Source: Methanomicrobia archaeon (lineage in GTDB: Archaea; Methanobacteriota_B; Thermococci; Methanofastidiosales; NM3). From it: a stretch of 5,674 bases of DNA. This document shows positions 1-5,380 of the stretch, one piece after another; the stretch's first letter is position 1; each line of letters starts with the position of its first letter. Under the pieces are notes generated by a model. It was given only the letters and a program-made list of their open reading frames with translations, was not told where the DNA came from and made no database searches. The stretch is from the NCBI GenBank assembly GCA_011372835.1, contig DSAJ01000047.1:1-5674 (forward strand). Reading direction: 5' to 3'. Both the position numbers and the translations under genes were made by a program.

Positions 1-169
1 AAAAAGGTTTCGGTAACGGAGAGAGGGGATGCAATTACGTCCATATACGGCACGAACCATGGTTTATGACCGTGGAAGGATGGCACATAAGACAATGCAG
101 TATATCACGGAAGAAAAATAAGACAAGTTGGGGGAAATACGAAATAGAAGTTGATGAATGACACTACTA
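1..169. other. Left-edge region with no supported gene
   Basis: Two plus-strand frames are open from the left edge: frame 1 to a TGA at 67-69 and frame 3 to a TGA at 159-161 (about 52 residues, rich in Trp, His and Lys). Either could be the 3' end of a gene entering from the left and converging on the PAP2 gene. Neither has a recognisable motif and both are short enough to be chance. A minus-strand frame (64-261) is mostly an out-of-frame shadow of the PAP2 gene. Confidence 0.3.
109..121 (-). terminator. Possible U-tract terminator after the left PAP2 gene
   Basis: On the minus strand this reads TTATTTTTCTTCC, about 50 nt past the TAA of the PAP2 gene at 170-814. Archaeal intrinsic termination needs little more than a U-rich stretch. 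No strong hairpin was seen, so the call is weak. Confidence 0.3.
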
Positions 170-814
170 TTATCTGGGGGTAGACGTATCGCGCCACGAG
201 AACGAACGCGATAGCCACGAGAAAAACAACGCAACGACACCAAGCGCAAGGAGATACCCACCTATGACATCGGAGAGATAATGAACAGATAGATACGTCC
301 GGGAGAAGCCCATGGCAAGCGATACGAAGGTGGCAAAAAGGAAGGCCGCTACCTTCGAAATACGGCCCCACCTGTAGAGGGCGTAGGCAAGGCCAATATA
401 AAACACTGTCGTTAGGACGACGTGCCCACTGGGATATGAATACCCGTTCACATGCAACAGACCGTCTGGAGGGCGAGGGACCCTGAACGCATACTTCATG
501 GCATTGACGGCAAGGCTTGCAGTGACTAGCATGGAGAAGAACGTCACGATAGATTCCTTCATACGGGACTTCCACATATGTACGAAAAGGATCAACGAAA
601 CGCTGTATACGAAGGCGGTCGACCCGATGAGGGATATGAGATTCATGACATCGGTAAGAGGAGCTGAAACGATGGACGCCATAACATCACGCCACGCACT
701 ATCAACTGTCTCGATACCCTCGACACCACAATAGACAAGAAGTGAGAAGACACAAAAGATGCCAAATAGTGGAATCGCATACCACGTACAGATGCCGGGC
801 CCATGCAGGTCCAT
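170..814 (-). CDS. PAP2-superfamily membrane phosphatase (canonical motif set)
   Basis: This 214-residue integral membrane protein has the full three-part PAP2 (type 2 phosphatidic acid phosphatase) signature. It has K107-X6-R114-P115, then P128-S129-G130-H131, then S171-R172-X5-H178-X3-D182. In this family the two histidines and the aspartate form the vanadium-haloperoxidase-like active site. About six hydrophobic stretches are visible, near residues 11-30, 58-80, 89-105, 131-148, 152-170 and 183-200. The family removes phosphate from lipid phosphates or pyrophosphates such as phosphatidate or polyprenyl pyrophosphate. A role in dolichyl/polyprenyl-pyrophosphate recycling or archaeal lipid turnover is inference only. 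The ATG at 814 has no SD but lies about 26 bp downstream of an AT-rich box A-like tract, which suggests a leaderless mRNA. The TAA stop is at 170-172. It is transcribed away from a second PAP2-type gene. Family is near certain; substrate is unknown. Confidence 0.9.
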   Translation of the reverse strand: MDLHGPGICTWYAIPLFGIFCVFSLLVYCGVEGIETVDSAWRDVMASIVSAPLTDVMNLISLIGSTAFVYSVSLILFVHMWKSRMKESIVTFFSMLVTASLAVNAMKYAFRVPRPPDGLLHVNGYSYPSGHVVLTTVFYIGLAYALYRWGRISKVAAFLFATFVSLAMGFSRTYLSVHYLSDVIGGYLLALGVVALFFSWLSRSFSWRDTSTPR

Positions 815-906
815 ACATAGACAACGGTGGCAAGAATAAAAAAATATTCCATGCGTAAACGTATAATATAATTTTAAATAAGTGAAACTATAAGATATCT
901 ATCACC
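815..906. promoter_or_regulatory. Divergent promoter region between two PAP2-type genes
   Basis: This 92-bp AT-rich gap separates the start codons of two oppositely transcribed PAP2-superfamily genes. On the plus strand, TATAATATA (863-871) runs straight into TTTTAAATA (872-880), about 27-35 bp before the ATG at 907. On the minus strand, ATATTTTTTTAT (about 835-846) is centred about 26 bp before the ATG at 814. These fit the archaeal box A position relative to start codons of leaderless or short-leader mRNAs. Neither start has an SD. With both promoters so close, one bound regulator could control both genes, but I see no clear inverted-repeat operator. Confidence 0.6.
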
Positions 907-1629
907 ATGAGCACGCACGCGAAGGAAACCGTAAAGCGACAGTTTAAACGATTTACCTCAAACAATCTAAACATCGTTCTTCTTGCAATAGCCGTGTTCG
1001 TACCCATAATATATGAGGGTCTGAGATTCCTGCCAGTGGAGGAAACGATGAACCCACACACGTTTCCTGCCACATTCACGATAGTGCTGCAAGACCTTCT
1101 TGGAACAGAGGGCCCAATTGCACAGTTCGCCGCGTATTACTACGTGGTCCCACACCTCATGATAACCGCCCTGTTGGGGCCACTGTTCTTCTTCTCAAAG
1201 AACCGGCCGCCATGGGTCTACATGTCAGTGGGCATCATCATCTTCATCATCGACAGCATCATATACATCATATATCCGGTGGCACCGCCAATACGCGTGG
1301 AGGGACCTGAGGTAGTCCCCATTCGCATCGAGTACTTTCCTTGGTCTGAAAAGACAATAACGGCTCACTATTCTGCAATACCGTCGGGACACATATTCAT
1401 ATCATCGATAGGGGTGCTGATATCGATCATAGAGCGATGGAAGAAGATGGCAGCCCTCTATGTTGCTAATACCATCATCATGACGATCGTCATCGTCTAT
1501 ACGGGAGACCATTATCTCATCGATGCGATACTCAGTGTGATATTCGTGGTCGCCATATACAAGCTAGTATGGTATATTGCGAAAAAGAAAGGGTTCACTG
1601 ATCATTCTTCTCTTTACGAAGGCGCCTGA
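907..1629 (+). CDS. PAP2_3/Aur1-like (inositol-phosphorylceramide-synthase-like) membrane protein
   Basis: This 240-residue polytopic membrane protein carries the second half of a PAP2 active site: I158-P159-S160-G161-H162 and T199-G200-D201-H202-X3-D206. It lacks the canonical KX6RP first motif. Instead it has VPHL (81-84) and YPVAPPIR (123-130), which resembles the YPTAPPW-type motif of the PAP2_3/Aur1 branch. That branch includes inositol-phosphorylceramide synthases and related head-group transferases, where the His-His-Asp set is catalytic. Hydrophobic segments lie near 21-37, 77-97, 104-124, 160-175, 183-198 and 204-225. The N-terminus is basic and probably cytoplasmic. It could be a lipid phosphatase or a phospho-head-group transferase; the sequence does not decide. 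The start at 907 has no SD. Box A-like TTTTAAATA at 872-880 implies a very short or absent leader. Its last 35 bp overlap srp19 tail to tail. Half of its isoleucine codons are AUA (18 of 36), unlike tyrS nearby. Confidence 0.83.
   Translation: MSTHAKETVKRQFKRFTSNNLNIVLLAIAVFVPIIYEGLRFLPVEETMNPHTFPATFTIVLQDLLGTEGPIAQFAAYYYVVPHLMITALLGPLFFFSKNRPPWVYMSVGIIIFIIDSIIYIIYPVAPPIRVEGPEVVPIRIEYFPWSEKTITAHYSAIPSGHIFISSIGVLISIIERWKKMAALYVANTIIMTIVIVYTGDHYLIDAILSVIFVVAIYKLVWYIAKKKGFTDHSSLYEGA
1579..1592 (-). terminator. U-rich terminator candidate for the prs-tyrS-srp19 unit
   Basis: The minus strand carries CTTTCTTTTTCGC a few bases after the srp19 stop at 1595. It is the complement of lysine codons near the C-terminus of the convergent membrane-protein gene, so the terminator would sit inside coding DNA of the other strand. 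Confidence 0.45.
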
Positions 1630-1906
1630 CCTCGTCGGCCAGTAGCTTGAGCGTCTTCGACTTCGAGTACTTCTTTGTGACGGTGAGGCGGCCGTCGAGA
1701 GGAGAGTCAGTGTTTGCCCGATCCTTGGGATATTTTTTCTCAGACTCCCGCTGTGACTGCAGACCGATATTGTGGGCTGCCTTCGAGAGCTCCTTGAGCT
1801 GGGGTCCCTTGAGGGAGACACCCTTGGCTAGTTTGCGGCCCTCGGAACGCGAACGCGCTGCATCGATATTAGCAAGCCATATAACCATGTCGTCGCCGTG
1901 GCCCAT
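1595..1906 (-). CDS. srp19: Signal recognition particle 19 kDa protein, SRP19
   Basis: This 103-residue basic protein binds the tips of helices 6 and 8 of 7S RNA and helps SRP54 join the archaeal signal recognition particle, which targets nascent membrane and secreted proteins. Visible family features are an N-terminal strand, MVIWLANID (7-15), then the RNA-contacting RSRSEGRKLAKG block (18-29), a helical stretch (36-49), KKYPKD (57-62) and the C-terminal GRLTV...SKSKTLKLLADEV region (72-93). The length is typical of archaeal SRP19. The ATG at 1906 is preferred over the internal Met at 1888 because GAGGTGAT, a near-perfect SD, lies just upstream. That SD contains the tyrS stop codon, and the gap to tyrS is 4 bp, so the two are cotranscribed and probably coupled. 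The 3' end overlaps the convergent Aur1-like gene by 35 bp. Confidence 0.92.
   Translation of the reverse strand: MGHGDDMVIWLANIDAARSRSEGRKLAKGVSLKGPQLKELSKAAHNIGLQSQRESEKKYPKDRANTDSPLDGRLTVTKKYSKSKTLKLLADEVRRLRKEKNDQ
1731..1741 (+). terminator. U-rich terminator candidate for the Aur1-like gene
   Basis: TATTTTTTCTC, with T6 at 1733-1738, is the first strong plus-strand T-run after the TGA at 1629. It lies about 100 bp into srp19 on the opposite strand. No convincing hairpin precedes it. Confidence 0.35.
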
Positions 1907-1909
1907 TGT

Positions 1910-1917
1910 ATCACCTC
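1910..1917 (-). promoter_or_regulatory. SD of srp19, fused to the tyrS stop codon
   Basis: The minus strand reads GAGGTGAT then ACA then ATG. It pairs with the archaeal anti-SD (AGGAGGTGATC consensus). The TGA inside it is the tyrS stop at 1911-1913, so termination of tyrS occurs on the srp19 ribosome-binding site. This decides the srp19 start at 1906. Confidence 0.8.
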
Positions 1918-3017
1918 GTGACCTTTATTTCCTTGAGTTCTTCGAGCATCTTGGCGTACTTCGGTTTCGAGAAGTGGTCGCGGGCGGGCGCTAGAAGGTC
2001 GACGAGACGCTCGGCAACGGCGGTCTTAAGGTCGAGTGGGTGGAGATCCCCCTGTGCGAACGCTGTCTCGAGTGAACTGTAATCATATAATGTGATATCG
2101 CCGCCAAACTTCTTCGGGCGGTGTACGACGAATTCGGCCTCGCCGTCCCTGAAGAGGATTGTCTTTGCCCAGTCAAGCACAGGATTGAAGTCCGTGTTCT
2201 GGGCAGGGCAAAACGCCTGCTTGAGCTTGTCGTGTATCTCCTCGGGAGAATCATGAATGAAGACCGCGGACTTTGGTATCGATTTGCTCATCTTCATCTG
2301 CGACCAAAGCTCACGAAGCTTCTCCTTCTCGACGGGCCATACAGGTGGTTGATTGAGGCCGAGGAGAAGACGATGGTGCACCGCTACGGGTTTCTCCCGC
2401 ACCAGCTTTGGGGCTACCTCGCGGGCGATGACATGCGCCTTGCGCTGGTCCATGCCCGAATGCACCAACGAGAGGTCTTGTTCGAATATGTCTGCCACCT
2501 GCATAGGGGGGTAGATGAGCTGAGCGAAGTTGACGTCCTCCGCCTGCTGCCTGCCCATGATGGTGATCGACTTTCGAACCCGGGCGAGGGTAAGATTCTT
2601 CGAGATGTTGATGACGTTTGTCCAGTAGCTCTCACTATCACGGTAGAGCTCGGAGCCCATCACGAATCGCACCTTATCGGGATCTCCGCCCATGGCGGCG
2701 ATCGACACGGCAAGTCCCTCCTTGAAATAGCCGACGGCGACCCGCTGTATGGTCTCCATATCCCCTCCAAACTTGTTGTTGATCCATGCATGCCAGTCGG
2801 CCAAGAATACGCTGCAATCGATGCCCGCCTTCTGGAAGTCGGCGATCTTTGCACCCGTCATGAGCCCCGTCCCTAAGTGGATGAGCCCCGAGATCTCGAA
2901 TCCAATGTAGTGGCGTATGTGCCTGCCCTCGTCAAAGAAGGTCTTGAGGTCGGCTGTAGTAAGCACTTCTTCCGTAGGGGGTCGCTTAACCATCGCAATC
3001 TTTTCTGTCGTGTCCAT
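1911..3017 (-). CDS. tyrS: Tyrosyl-tRNA synthetase (Pyrococcus-type archaeal)
   Basis: This 368-residue class I aminoacyl-tRNA synthetase charges tRNA-Tyr with tyrosine at the expense of ATP. The Rossmann catalytic domain carries YIGFEISG (37-44, with the tyrosine-pocket Y37), the HIGH-type signature IHLGTG (46-51), YPPMQVADI (169-177, with Y169, Q173 and D176 matching the tyrosine-binding trio of archaeal TyrRS), and KMSKS (242-246). The C-terminal anticodon-binding part has HPLDLKTAVAE (326-336). Its H326 and D329 match residues that read the first anticodon base in Methanocaldococcus TyrRS. The N-terminus, the roughly 20-residue stretch before KMSKS and the IKVTR end resemble Pyrococcus TyrRS as I remember it, and the length is similar. 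That similarity supports the ATG at 3017 over an in-frame extension to 3101, which would run into prs. The gap to prs is one base (TAG C ATG), with only a weak SD. Confidence 0.96.
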   Translation of the reverse strand: MDTTEKIAMVKRPPTEEVLTTADLKTFFDEGRHIRHYIGFEISGLIHLGTGLMTGAKIADFQKAGIDCSVFLADWHAWINNKFGGDMETIQRVAVGYFKEGLAVSIAAMGGDPDKVRFVMGSELYRDSESYWTNVINISKNLTLARVRKSITIMGRQQAEDVNFAQLIYPPMQVADIFEQDLSLVHSGMDQRKAHVIAREVAPKLVREKPVAVHHRLLLGLNQPPVWPVEKEKLRELWSQMKMSKSIPKSAVFIHDSPEEIHDKLKQAFCPAQNTDFNPVLDWAKTILFRDGEAEFVVHRPKKFGGDITLYDYSSLETAFAQGDLHPLDLKTAVAERLVDLLAPARDHFSKPKYAKMLEELKEIKVTR

Positions 3018-3018
3018 G

Positions 3019-3909
3019 CTACCACTTCTTGATCGCTCTCGTGATGAGGTCCTCAACACAGATAGTCGAGAACGGATTATATATGGTGTTAGATGTCGCA
3101 ATGTTGATATCGTACTTGGAGAGCCTGTCTATCGCATTTCCTGAGAAGATGCCATGGACGACGACGACGTGAATGGAGTCGGGGCGCTTCTCCCGGGTAA
3201 GCTTCACGGCGTTCTCGATGGTCTTGCCCGTGGAGACGATATCATCGACGATGACCACTTGCCTGCCTGTGAGGTTGGGCAATGGGCCCTTCGTCCTCAC
3301 CTCACCGGTGTTGATGTCGCGCGTCTTGTCGAGGACCGTGTACTCGGCATCGAGCTTGTGAGAGATGGCGTCTGCCCACTTCTCGCTTTCCGTGTCGGGG
3401 CCGACGACATAGGGGTTATCGAGATTGAGCCTGCGAACGTAGGAAACGATGGCATCGACAACGCTGATATTGACAACACGCATGCCCTTGGTAATATCCA
3501 TTATCTCCGATAGGCGCGTAATATGCGCCATGAGCGTATACATCCTGGAGACGCCACTTTGTGCAAAGAATTCCAAGACATATTGTAATGAGAATGGTTC
3601 ACCGAGACGAAACACTTTGTCCTGGCGAGCATAGGGCATGTAGGGCATGATGATCTCGATACGTTTTATGCCCATGTCCTCGAGCGTCTTTGCCATGAGA
3701 TAGAACTCGATGAGATACCTATTGGGGTCAAACGTTCTGTAATCGGCACGATTGAACAGGTAGACTCGGTCGTAATCCTCTACGTTCGTGATCCGGGGAC
3801 ATACCTCCCCGTCAGGGAACATACGCATTTCAAGAGGTACATATGGTATTTCCAAATCTTTTGCCAACTTTTCCAATATATCAGAAGATGGACCCATTAT
3901 AGCTCTCAT
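3019..3909 (-). CDS. prs: Ribose-phosphate pyrophosphokinase (PRPP synthetase), divergent
   Basis: This protein (296 residues) makes PRPP from ribose 5-phosphate and ATP, feeding nucleotide, histidine and tryptophan synthesis. Two phosphoribosyltransferase-like domains are visible. The N-terminal one has FPDGE (31-35), PYMPYARQDK (89-98), GEPFS (103-107) and H129. The C-terminal one has the DKTR flexible-loop lysine and arginine (K195, R197), the PRPP loop VVIVDDIVSTGKT (218-230) and VVHGIFSGNAIDRL (250-263). Several normally stable spots differ. The second His of the usual PHxxH stretch is replaced (MAHITRL, 127-133), PDxG becomes PDTES (171-175) and the loop ends GKT rather than GGT. Catalytic residues are otherwise present, so an active Prs is likely, though a specialised paralogue is possible. 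The ATG at 3909 has no SD and lies 27 bp from the centre of a box A, consistent with a leaderless mRNA. It heads the prs-tyrS-srp19 unit. Confidence 0.88.
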   Translation of the reverse strand: MRAIMGPSSDILEKLAKDLEIPYVPLEMRMFPDGEVCPRITNVEDYDRVYLFNRADYRTFDPNRYLIEFYLMAKTLEDMGIKRIEIIMPYMPYARQDKVFRLGEPFSLQYVLEFFAQSGVSRMYTLMAHITRLSEIMDITKGMRVVNISVVDAIVSYVRRLNLDNPYVVGPDTESEKWADAISHKLDAEYTVLDKTRDINTGEVRTKGPLPNLTGRQVVIVDDIVSTGKTIENAVKLTREKRPDSIHVVVVHGIFSGNAIDRLSKYDINIATSNTIYNPFSTICVEDLITRAIKKW

Positions 3910-3930
3910 TATGAAAGAAGAAGATTAGCA

Positions 3931-3940
3931 AATTTAAAAA
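3931..3940 (-). promoter_or_regulatory. Box A promoter of prs-tyrS-srp19
   Basis: The minus strand reads TTTTTAAATT, centred about 27 bp before the prs ATG at 3909. This places the expected transcription start at the start codon itself. No SD precedes that ATG, which fits a leaderless mRNA. Confidence 0.65.
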
Positions 3941-3950
3941 GATTGCTATG

Positions 3951-3965
3951 CTGAAAGAAAAAAGC
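3951..3965 (-). terminator. U-tract terminator candidate after pth2
   Basis: The minus strand reads GCTTTTTTCTTTCAG, about 55-70 nt past the pth2 stop and just before the prs box A. It would separate the nuclease-pth2 unit from the prs unit. Confidence 0.5.
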
Positions 3966-4019
3966 AGACCAAATCCTGAATTGTGGCCCATGCAAGGAGG
4001 ATTGGCGCCCGTGCCCCCA

Positions 4020-4379
4020 TCATACGAGCTTCAAATGACCAGTGATCTCATCAACCTTTTCTTCGGGGCCAGGGCCTATGCCTGCTACAGTGAGTGTCCC
4101 TGCCGGTATCTCGGTATGGCCTGCATCGCGCACAAGGGTAGCGGGAAGCTTAGCTGAGAGGGCAGCATTGTAGGTGGCTAGCAGCTCCTCGGTGGTATCC
4201 ACGTAGACGACGACCTTCTTCTGACCCTCGCCTATCCATCTGCGATACCACTCGGGGTGACTCGAGCGTGACCTCGTAGCACACATCACTGCAGCATGTG
4301 CGACCTGTGCAGCCATCTTGCCCTTTGAGAGCCTAAGGTCTCGGCGCACGGCAACGACGAGCTTGAAGTCGAAGTTCAC
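4020..4379 (-). CDS. pth2: Peptidyl-tRNA hydrolase, archaeal/eukaryal type (Pth2)
   Basis: This 119-residue cytosolic enzyme cleaves the ester bond of peptidyl-tRNAs that drop off ribosomes, freeing tRNA. It has the whole Pth2 signature: KLVVAVRRDL (6-15), SKGKMAAQVAHA (18-29), GQKKVVVYV (52-60), LVRDAGHTEIPAGT (82-95) and GIGPGPEEKVDEITGHLKL (100-118). The lysine in the first block and the DAGHT segment belong to the conserved catalytic surface of the family. The length is typical. The start is GTG at 4379, the only one that keeps the first strand. GGTGAGGAGGA, a very strong SD, lies immediately upstream inside the preceding gene, whose TGA overlaps it as GTGA. The two genes are therefore translationally coupled. 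Confidence 0.96.
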   Translation of the reverse strand: MNFDFKLVVAVRRDLRLSKGKMAAQVAHAAVMCATRSRSSHPEWYRRWIGEGQKKVVVYVDTTEELLATYNAALSAKLPATLVRDAGHTEIPAGTLTVAGIGPGPEEKVDEITGHLKLV

Positions 4380-5338
4380 TCCTCCTCACCTAGATAAATA
4401 TACTTACCCAATCTGCGCGAATAGCCGCTCCATGCAGTGAACGTGTCCTGCGAAAGCTCTTTCATGACCTTGAGGAACTCGCTGGTCTGCGAATCGAGCA
4501 GGTCTGCATGAGCCAGCACTGACGCTTCGGGGATCATCGGTTCAACAGGTGCCCCCCACTCCCGATGACCGTGATGAGAAAGGATGATGTGAAGGAGGCG
4601 CCGCGAGAGCTCACGTGGGAAGCCGTCAATCGCATCGATGGATACCTTGATCCATTCGTAGCTAAGCACGACGTGGTCGAAAAGGCCGCCCTCCGGCGTG
4701 ATGTCGATGAGGACGCCGACATCATAGCTTTTGAGCTTGCCCACATCGTGGAGCAGTGCTCCGACAAGGAGGAGCTCCTTGTCAAGCGAGGGATAGAGCT
4801 TTGCCATCGTTCTGCAAATGAACGTCACTGAATGCGTGTGTTCGATCAATCCGCCCAGGTAGTTATGATGGTGCGACTTGGCCCCAGGGGCCTGTTTGAA
4901 CGCTTCCTGGAATGCGGGGTCGTCGAAATATGAGAGCAAGAGCGCTCGAAGGTGTTCATTTGAAAACGATGAGCAGATGGTGTGAAGCTGCGCATAGAGC
5001 GCATCGACATCTGCAGGCGTGCTCTCGATGAAATGCTTGATATCGTAAGATTCCTCGCGTGAGATGCCCTTTCGCGTAAAGAGGAGCTGGAGTCGTCCGC
5101 TGTAGGACGAGATGTCGCCCCGAACGCGCACGACATCACCGACCTCAAAAAGCTCCGCCGTCTCGATAGCCTCGTCCCAGCACTTGCCCCATATGTCGCC
5201 GGTGCGATCCTTGAACTTGACCTGCAGGTAGCGACCTGGTTTGGTCTTGAAGTCGAGAAGCTCCTTTTCGGCGACCACGAAGTACGAGTCGATGGCCATG
5301 CCCTCCCGTAACTGTGACACATAGACCTTCGATTCCAT
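4376..5338 (-). CDS. OB-fold/HD-domain 3'-5' exoribonuclease-like protein (YhaM family)
   Basis: This 320-residue protein joins an N-terminal OB-fold nucleic-acid-binding domain (about residues 5-95) to an HD metal-dependent phosphohydrolase domain (about 150-290). The OB part contains GRYLQVKFKDRTGDIWGKCW (35-54) and VRGDISSYSGRLQL (72-85). HD landmarks are HHHNYLGGLIEHTHSV (156-171), LLHDVGK (195-201, the HD pair H197-D198), LSHHGHREWGAPVEP (253-267), EA (271-272) and HADLLD (277-282). The order and spacing match YhaM-type nucleases, which degrade RNA (and sometimes DNA) from the 3' end using divalent metal. All metal-ligand motifs look intact. RNA turnover or repair is inferred from family. 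I chose ATG 5338 over TTG 5344 because a clear box A lies 26 bp upstream of the ATG, implying a leaderless mRNA. It is cotranscribed with pth2 by a GTGA overlap. Confidence 0.88.
   Translation of the reverse strand: MESKVYVSQLREGMAIDSYFVVAEKELLDFKTKPGRYLQVKFKDRTGDIWGKCWDEAIETAELFEVGDVVRVRGDISSYSGRLQLLFTRKGISREESYDIKHFIESTPADVDALYAQLHTICSSFSNEHLRALLLSYFDDPAFQEAFKQAPGAKSHHHNYLGGLIEHTHSVTFICRTMAKLYPSLDKELLLVGALLHDVGKLKSYDVGVLIDITPEGGLFDHVVLSYEWIKVSIDAIDGFPRELSRRLLHIILSHHGHREWGAPVEPMIPEASVLAHADLLDSQTSEFLKVMKELSQDTFTAWSGYSRRLGKYIYLGEEE
4380..4390 (-). promoter_or_regulatory. Strong SD deciding the GTG start of pth2
   Basis: The minus strand reads GGTGAGGAGGA directly before GTGA. It contains two anti-SD complements, GGTGA and GGAGG, and encodes the last Gly-Glu-Glu-Glu residues of the nuclease. 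The GGTGA part has the more usual spacing to the GTG. Confidence 0.7.
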
Positions 5339-5359
5339 GGCCAAGGATTGTATGATATC

Positions 5360-5368
5360 TTTATAAAT
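5360..5368 (-). promoter_or_regulatory. Box A promoter of the nuclease-pth2 unit
   Basis: The minus strand reads ATTTATAAA, a near-consensus archaeal TATA box, centred 26 bp before the ATG at 5338 and within the 42-bp gap after tiaS. It supports a separate leaderless transcript and picks ATG 5338 over TTG 5344. Confidence 0.75.
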
Positions 5369-5380
5369 GCTCGTGAATGC

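Noticed and set aside
105..575. A 156-codon minus-strand frame across the PAP2 gene
   Set aside because: It overlaps the canonical PAP2 gene in another frame, and its translation shows no family motif. The PAP2 frame carries all three catalytic motifs.
1228..1282. ATC/ATA-rich short repeats resembling a microsatellite
   Set aside because: They are isoleucine codons of a transmembrane segment (residues 109-123) in the Aur1-like protein, not a non-coding repeat.
2121..2876. A 251-codon plus-strand open frame inside tyrS
   Set aside because: It is the antisense shadow of a highly conserved TyrRS gene, with no recognisable domain. Long antisense frames are expected from the codon bias here.
3018..3101. 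Upstream in-frame extension of tyrS by 28 residues
   Set aside because: It lies wholly within prs in another frame. The ATG at 3017 gives the N-terminus expected for Pyrococcus-type TyrRS and a one-base gap to prs.
3948..4157. A 69-codon plus-strand frame in the prs-pth2 gap
   Set aside because: Most of it is antisense to pth2. It has no SD, and its start lies in the U-tract and promoter region of the minus strand.
4846..5322. A 158-codon minus-strand frame inside the nuclease gene
   Set aside because: It is Ser/Arg-rich out-of-frame translation of the HD-domain gene with no motifs; the real frame has the full HD motif set.
5339..5344. TTG start two codons upstream for the nuclease
   Set aside because: The ATG at 5338 is a better codon and sits exactly 26 bp from the box A centre, as expected for a leaderless mRNA.
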